Positions 60,075-64,000 of a stretch of DNA of 64,000 nt are shown piece by piece; the stretch's first letter is position 1; each line of letters starts with the position of its first letter. Under the pieces are notes generated by a model. It was not told the origin of the DNA. It did not search any database and was given only the letters and a program-made list of their open reading frames with translations. A program made the translations under genes and the position numbers. Source of the DNA: Physcomitrium patens (lineage: Eukaryota > Streptophyta > Bryopsida > Funariales > Funariaceae); contig NC_037265.1 in assembly GCF_000002425.4 (NCBI RefSeq), forward strand, positions 13,162,330 through 13,226,329. Reading direction: 5' to 3'.

Positions 60075-61913
60075 ACGATTATGTACCAATATGTGGGAAT
60101 TGCAAGCAGTCAAGACATACTTATCAACAATGTAATACTTCGTTCAATTTCAATAATTGGATTCAACAAATCCAAAGCTAAGGAAAAATAGAGGAGATAA
60201 ATCAAGGTCCTTAAGATTCTCTGAAAAATTGGTTGGAATGTGTCCAAGCCGTTCTTATCAGGAGACAACAAAAAGGGAAAGGATCAATTCAACATTTGGT
60301 TGAACCTCATGCGAAGGGCCAATTTGACCCAATTATGGGGCCATCCAATCTAAGTCCTGACATAGGCCTCTTATCCAGTATAAGACCTGAATCAGTTATA
60401 CAACTCAATGAGGTCTCGATTACGGAGGCTTCGGTTCCGTTTCAAGCTATTTTGTTCTCTATATAGTTTTAGAAAATGTTCGATCTATTGAAAGATCCTC
60501 TCAAAGGTGTGAATTCTAAGAAAGCTCCATTTGCTATTCCAATTCCAAGTCTAGAGTAGAAGAATATCTTACCTCACGGAGTTAAACTCAAACCAATGAA
60601 AAAAAAGAGAGCATTGGGAATTACCCTAAATATGGAACCCAATGACATTTTGAAGGATCTCGATGCTATTCGGCCTTCTATTTCTATGAAGCAACTTCTA
60701 GCAATTACACCAGAGTATCGTTCTATATTGAATTCATCATTAACACAGCATAGGCACCGTAATATAGAAATTTGTGAAGTCAGTTTGAACCCTGACTCAG
60801 GTGCACTAACCATCGCTGTTTCGATTGATGGTATTATGATCTCGGGTGTTCAGGTAGATGGTGGTTCTAGCGTCAATTTAATGAATACTGATACAATGGA
60901 TGTTTTAGATTTGGAACATTTAGTACCCACGACATTGGTATTACGGATGACAGATCGTAGCCAGGTTAAACTAATGGATATTTTATGGATATTAAAAACT
61001 ATAATTACCGATATTACGTATGAAATTGACTATATCGTCTTTTGGTTATAATATTCGAGATTATTGTATACAATTTTATTGGGATGATCCTCGCTTTATC
61101 AAGCAAAAGCCAAGAACAATTGGGTCGGGATACTTTGATAATTGGCAAGGACGGAGACAAAATGGTGTTATAAATGTATCCAATCTATTAACACGGGGAG
61201 TCTCAATTGCTAGCATCTGAATTGACATTGAACGATGACCTTAGCTCTGATGATGACATAGTTGCACCAATTATGGTGGCGCTCATGGAGGCAGCGCAAT
61301 ACCCTAGAGTGGTGTACCAATGTAAAGGTCCGGAGGAGTACTTGATATACTCGATGGATTCGGAAAACTTTGATTATATTCATACTGATTGGATGACCAA
61401 GTATGATGTACACCATGTTAGTGCTCTGGGCACAAGATTCAGTACTTCGCACATGTCGGACTTACTGACTGATTTTTAACTAGCGTGGGGATTGAAACAG
61501 AATATCACTGTTGCACCTTTATGTCAAACTATCAACTTAGCAACCATAGTAGAACCTCAGACAATTAACGTCTACAAAGGTATTAAGGAACACGAGTTGA
61601 CATGCTAGACAAAAATTTTCTTGCATCATAAATCCACTTTTGCTTGGACTTATGATCATCTAAAAGGTATCTGCGCTGAAGTTTGTGAGCGTCGTATCAT
61701 TTTAGAGGAGAACGCTAAACCGGTACGGCAAAGGCAACATCGCCTTAATCCTAAATATTCCATCATGGTCAAAGAAGAATTACAGAAGCTTCTGGCGGTT
61801 GGTTTTATTTACCCAATACCAAATAGTGAGTAGGTTTCTCCAATCGTGATGGTGCCAAAAATGAACAAAAAAATCCAAATTTGACAGGATTTCTAGAAAC
61901 TTCATGTGACCAC

Positions 61914-62677
61914 TGTAATTGCTCGTTTTATTTATTCTAAATTAATCTAATGGAAATAAATCCGTATAGGGGGATTCGAATATGGGAAATGATTAGTTGC
62001 TTAAGCGTTCATGTTAGGGTCACAGAATCAATTACTTCATGAATGTATCGTCTCTATTTCCAATATCTGAACACACAAGGAAACTATAATCTCCTCTTTC
62101 ATCTTATCGGTCTCTTGCTTACAGCAATTCAGTCATACCAATAACTGTTAGTTCCACCAATATATTCACCCTCATAATCTCCAACTGTGATACTGTGCCC
62201 TCACAGCTTTCAGCACACAATTACCCTCATTCCAATCATTGGAATTCTTTACACAAAACTGCCATTCACATAACGGTGTTTCACACAAACACAGACTCAT
62301 TCTCTCTGTTGGACTATAATCAGATTTGAGCATTTAATCTTTCTTCTTCTCAAATAATACCAATCACATTTCCATTCCATAATTCACTTCACAATATTCA
62401 GAAACTCTCAATCCTCTTATTCAAAGAAAATAACAAACAAAAGAAAAGAAATAGCACCAAGCTTACCTCGGCTCACAACTATCACAGCGATGGCACCTTA
62501 ATTAACTTCTACAACTCCTATATACTTTCTCTTGATTCTCCAGATTCTAATCATAATTCTATAATTAACCACTTTTAATAACTAAATCACTCATCCGTCT
62601 TCCTGAATTTTCTATTATATAGACTATTAATATATTTTACCAATATCTTTCAAAAATGAATTAATATCTATTCTACA
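61914..62677 (-). repeat. 3' LTR of the minus-strand Athila/Tat-type element
   Basis: 764 bp. The complement of GTAAGCTTGGTGCT at about 62455-62470 and of GTTCACGTTAGGGT-type sequence at about 62010 ties it to the other LTRs of this group. Its reverse complement begins TGTAGAATAGATATT, as does the LTR at 54574. Confidence 0.8.
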
Positions 62678-62836
62678 TAGTTCTACTCCTATTTGTGCAG
62701 CGTCTTCGCAAACACTCAATTGATTCCTATCTAAAAATTATCTAACAAAACTCTACAAAAATTGCGATCCCTCTAGCCTATCTAATTAATCAATTGCCAT
62801 AGTATCTATTATTGGTTCCACCGATTCCGGTTCCAA

Positions 62837-64000
62837 CTACAAATCTTCGTCCTCTTCCAATCCTTCCATTGGCTCCTGCCTCAATTGAGTTGAAAGGTCT
62901 TCATTGTACTCGCCCAATTTACGGACTTGAGCTTCCAATTTCAAGATCTGGACATCTCTTAATTCCAACTGGCGCTGAAAGTGACTCCTCTCTTCTGGAA
63001 CTTCGACAACTAGCAACGTTGATACTTGTGTTTGACCAATATTGAGTAAATCCTTTGCCAATCTTGTCACCTCAATGTTCAAGGCGTCAATTTCAGCCCT
63101 TAACCACTCCGTTTTATATCTGTATTGGTCACTCAATACCAATTTCTCTTGCCCCAATAACTCGACCTTTTCTCGTTCCATTACGAACTGACCCTTTGCT
63201 TTTTTCAGTTCCAAAATTGAATGACTGCGAGCTCGGAATAGTTCTTGTCTGCGGATTTCCACCATGCATTCTCTTTCTTTGTCCCAAGCTTCCTATTATT
63301 CTCCAATTTTTTGTTCCAATAGCAGCTTGGATTCTGCATTCGCGTAGATGATCCGTTCTTGCTCTTCAATTCTTCGGGTCTGCTCCGATATCACCTTTTT
63401 ACTTGCCTCTAATTCCTGTTTACTACTGCCCTCTACATCCAATGCTTGTACCATGCAATATATTTGTAAAATGCACTTCAATAGAGTATTTTTAAAATAT
63501 ATGTCTTCTGATAGTCGACCCTGTGGAAACGCTAACTTATTGATATCTAACAATGTCGGGACTTCATTCTCCTCCTCCACCACCGAACGAATCGGATTCA
63601 TTTTTGGTACTACTAGATGACTGGATTCTCCAATTTCATGTATTACCTCCGTTGTATTGATATTCTGTACCAACGAATTTCATTCTTGCTGCGGAGGCAC
63701 TGGCACTGATTCAGAACTTCCCTCTATTGGCGATGTTTGTCGCAATGTATACGCGATCACAGCATACACATAATTAGAACATAACAATGCTGTAAACTTC
63801 CCTAATTTATGTTTGGCTTCCATTTCTGCATGAATACGAGTTGCTATATAAGCTGCCCAATTAAACACCATCCCTTCAAACGTCCCTACCACTGCAAACA
63901 TTAACCGTCTTGACATATAAGTGTTGTGTCGATACAACCCTAGATGCCTCAGCATGAAGCGCAACCATTCCATGAGCTCTGGTGTAATTGCCTCAGCCGT
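62837..64000 (-). pseudogene. Post-integrase open region of the minus-strand Athila/Tat-type element
   Basis: Same organisation as 41618-43258: a helical domain (MEWLRFMLRHLGLYRHNTYM, then GTFEGMVFNW, then ATRIHAE) followed by a long coiled coil (63265-62837, rich in Glu/Leu/Arg/Gln). The domain-to-LTR distance is also similar. Incomplete at the window edge. Confidence 0.7.

Larger units (their letters stand above)
54574..61913 (+). mobile_element. Athila/Tat-type element, right part displaced beyond the window
   Basis: Left LTR 54574-55324 (751 bp, TGTAGAATAG to ATCACA), tRNA-Asp-type primer site at 55328-55346, and gag parts at about 55581-56947, 58281-58821 and 60075-60600. Protease follows at about 60600-61060 (VDGGSSVNLMNT), then a linker and the start of reverse transcriptase (about 61490-61913). 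It is interrupted twice inside gag by related solo-LTR-like insertions, and its reverse transcriptase is cut at 61913 by the minus-strand element that runs off the window. Motif by motif it parallels the nested element at 34240-44127 but belongs to a distinct LTR subgroup. Broken in many places, and clearly older than that element. Confidence 0.8.
61914..64000 (-). mobile_element. Athila/Tat-type element, minus strand, runs off the window
   Basis: A 764-bp LTR at 61914-62677, which is the element's 3' LTR. A polypurine-type stretch follows (complement of TAGTTCTACTCCTA at 62678), then the extra open region seen after integrase in this lineage (62837-64000 on the minus strand). The left boundary falls inside the reverse transcriptase of the plus-strand element of the same group. 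Integrase, pol, gag and the 5' LTR would lie beyond position 64000. A few breaks are visible in the part present. Confidence 0.8.

Overview
This looks like nuclear DNA of a land plant. The evidence is two spliced-looking genes with AP2/ERF-type DNA-binding domains, chromodomain-bearing Ty3/gypsy elements (chromoviruses), and Athila/Tat-type Ty3/gypsy elements with a primer site complementary to plant tRNA-Asp. The sequence is strongly two-phased: very AT-rich spacer and repeat fossil, broken by a few sharply bounded islands near 45-50% GC that hold the likely host genes. I cannot name the species. The compact divergent AP2 genes and this composition would suit a bryophyte or another early-diverging land plant, but that is a guess.

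Layout. 1-9050: AT-rich repeat graveyard, with a copy of repeat A (about 130-1330), a very old minus-strand chromovirus (about 1900-6770), and two inverted copies of repeat D (about 2930-4370 and 6830-8000). 9050-18250: GC-rich host island with two convergent AP2-like genes (plus strand 9637-10900, minus strand 14841-15819), a possible minus-strand exon between them, and a long GC-rich stretch upstream of the minus gene that I could not resolve. 18250-21470: AT desert with (AT)n tracts. 21470-32880: pile of eroded plus-strand chromovirus copies, interrupted by a second repeat A and a solo-LTR-like insertion.

32880-50060: a nest. Repeat D was split by a minus-strand chromovirus (33516-49342, 423-bp LTRs), which was itself split by an Athila/Tat-type element (34240-44127, two 776-bp LTRs, perfect 5-bp target duplication). 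By my count the outer LTR pair differs at about 8% of sites and the inner at about 4%, which agrees with the nesting order. 50060-51660: AT desert. 51660-53150: a second small GC-rich island with uncertain exons. 53210-64000: an Athila/Tat-type element (from 54574) carrying two related solo-LTR-like insertions in opposite orientations, and cut in its reverse transcriptase by another Athila/Tat-type element on the minus strand (61914 to the window end).

The most interesting signal is in the LTRs of the outer chromovirus. Upstream of a clear TATA box is a 30-bp minisatellite whose every unit has a GAAnnTTC core, followed by contiguous 3- and 4-unit arrays with exact heat-shock-element spacing. 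This suggests a stress-responsive retroelement promoter. The second is the large conserved open region after integrase in the Athila/Tat-type elements. The third is the pair of highly divergent AP2-domain genes.
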